From NCBI GenBank assembly GCA_963921935.1, contig OY998178.1:57757451-57821450 (forward strand): 64,000 nt of DNA. Reading direction: 5' to 3'. This DNA is from Galeruca laticollis. Lineage: Eukaryota; Arthropoda; Insecta; Coleoptera; Chrysomelidae. The notes under the pieces were generated by a model, which saw nothing but the letters and a program-made list of their open reading frames with translations, was not told the DNA's origin and ran no database searches. Both the position numbers and the translations under genes were made by a program. This document shows positions 63,300-64,000 of this stretch, one piece after another (position 1 is the stretch's first letter; each line of letters begins with the position of its first letter).

Positions 63300-64000
63300 T
63301 GAGCCTGTTAGGAGTAGAGCAATGTTTGTCTGGCTATTTGAGGCCAAGCGTTATCTGGTTAAAAAGTTGGATTTTGAAATATCCTAAGGCTAGGAATCAT
63401 ATGCGGTTCCAATATTTCTTGAATGTATCGATTTGAATTCATATTACCTCTGATAAAGCCATAATAAATGGCACCCTATATCATCACTCCAACAGTGCGA
63501 TGAACATCACGATCACCAAACAATTGACGGTTATGACGTACTCCTCGCCTCCTTCTCACCTTCGCTCGACCATAATGCATGTCTAGACAGAGCCAGAATT
63601 AACACTGAAGACGATAGTGTTCCATGCCTGATTCTCAACAAGTCATTATTGACACTACTGATGTCGATTTCTTCGATGTTCCAGAGTTAAAGGTAACGCT
63701 AGCTGACGTTGGTATGAAAAAAGTCCAAACCATCTTGTCCGTCTATAAACACTTCGCATTTCAAGGACCCTTCCATGTTCTGCAAACCACTGAGTTGCTA
63801 TAGTCTTTGTCACTGAAAAACGATCTTTTTGAGCTAATAACAATAGGCGTCGATCTTGGCCCTCTGTTGTCCTGCTCACTCGTCCTGTGCCTGTGGCTCT
63901 TCGTTTTCGGCCTTCTTGGTGCCATGCCTGATAACATCTGACAACATTGTCCACACTCTTGTTCATTCTACCAGCATATTCTCGGAACGACAGTCCAAAT
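63300..64000 (-). pseudogene. Tc1-like transposase, partial, runs off the window
   Basis: On the minus strand from the window end: FREYAGRMNKSVDNVVRCYQAWHQEG, then RATGTGRVSRTTEGQDRRLLLLA, the paired-type DNA-binding region, to 63655. After a frame break comes the catalytic region: LDMHYGRAKVRRRRGVRHNRQLF, HRTVGVMI.GAIYYGF and YIQEILEPHMIPSL (63590-63390). The N-terminal codons lie beyond 64000. At least one frameshift and one stop are present. It differs from the Tc1-like element at 61.2 kb in sequence and strand. Confidence 0.75.

Overview
The window looks like accessory, transposon-dense chromosomal DNA of an insect or other arthropod. It is AT-rich, has very short introns (53 to 140 bp), TATA boxes followed about 30 bp later by arthropod-type TCAGT initiators, and a mobile-element mix typical of insects (Polinton/Maverick, BEL/Pao, Gypsy, Penelope-like, LINE, Tc1/mariner, hAT-like, CACTA-like). 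I saw no convincing single-copy host gene, rRNA, tRNA or CRISPR array.

The centrepiece is a complete, apparently recent Polinton/Maverick virus-like element at 7560-25550 (17,991 bp). It has 495-bp terminal inverted repeats (TIRs) that differ at only a couple of bases by eye and a perfect 6-bp target duplication (GCGATA). Its open genes form a full set: protein-primed DNA polymerase B, retroviral-type integrase with chromodomain, packaging ATPase, adenain-type cysteine protease, phospholipase-A2-like minor virion protein, minor and major jelly-roll capsid proteins, a fibre-like protein and several conserved unknowns. It also carries an intronless matrix metalloproteinase (MMP) beside the left TIR. 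A 115-bp piece of the same MMP prodomain lies, inverted, next to the right TIR.

The element sits inside the ATPase gene of an older, decayed Polinton lying in the opposite orientation (remnants from about 3300 to 30545). Two further insertions, 4977-7550 and 25700-27477, each with TG...CA ends and 4-bp target duplications, also hit that ATPase gene. Removing all three insertions on paper leaves the reading frame intact at the junctions. The old copy acts as an internal comparison: splice sites, a divergent 70-bp promoter, a slippery heptamer and a stop/start overlap are conserved in both copies and are therefore probably functional.

Left flank (1-3250): a LINE 3' end with (TAA)n tail, hairpins and tandem repeats. 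Right flank: a possible TIR element (28.7-30.1 kb), BEL/Pao (30.9-31.6 kb, minus strand), a decayed Gypsy (33.0-35.3 kb), Penelope-like pieces (35.9-37.2, 43.9-44.8, 47.1-47.3 kb), a LINE on the minus strand (38.4-41.1 kb) interrupted by a ~170-bp repeat array, duplicated hairpin blocks (41.5-43.2 kb), an IS630/Tc1-like transposase relic (48.5-49.4 kb), a CACTA-like element with transposase and DUF4806-type accessory gene between arrays of TGGACGT repeats (49.4-55.5 kb), a hAT-like element (57.7-60.3 kb), and two Tc1/mariner relics (61.2-62.3 kb and 63.3 kb to the end).

Within the young Polinton the genes are arranged as in a small DNA virus. The replication and early genes (ssDNA-binding-like protein, polymerase, a Cys-rich protein) run rightward from the left end. 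The integrase, fibre-like, conserved 324-aa and ATPase genes run leftward in the middle. The virion genes run rightward to the right end. The ATPase and the first virion gene share a 70-bp bidirectional promoter. Expression of the virion block appears to use splicing, a probable -1 frameshift and stop/start overlaps.
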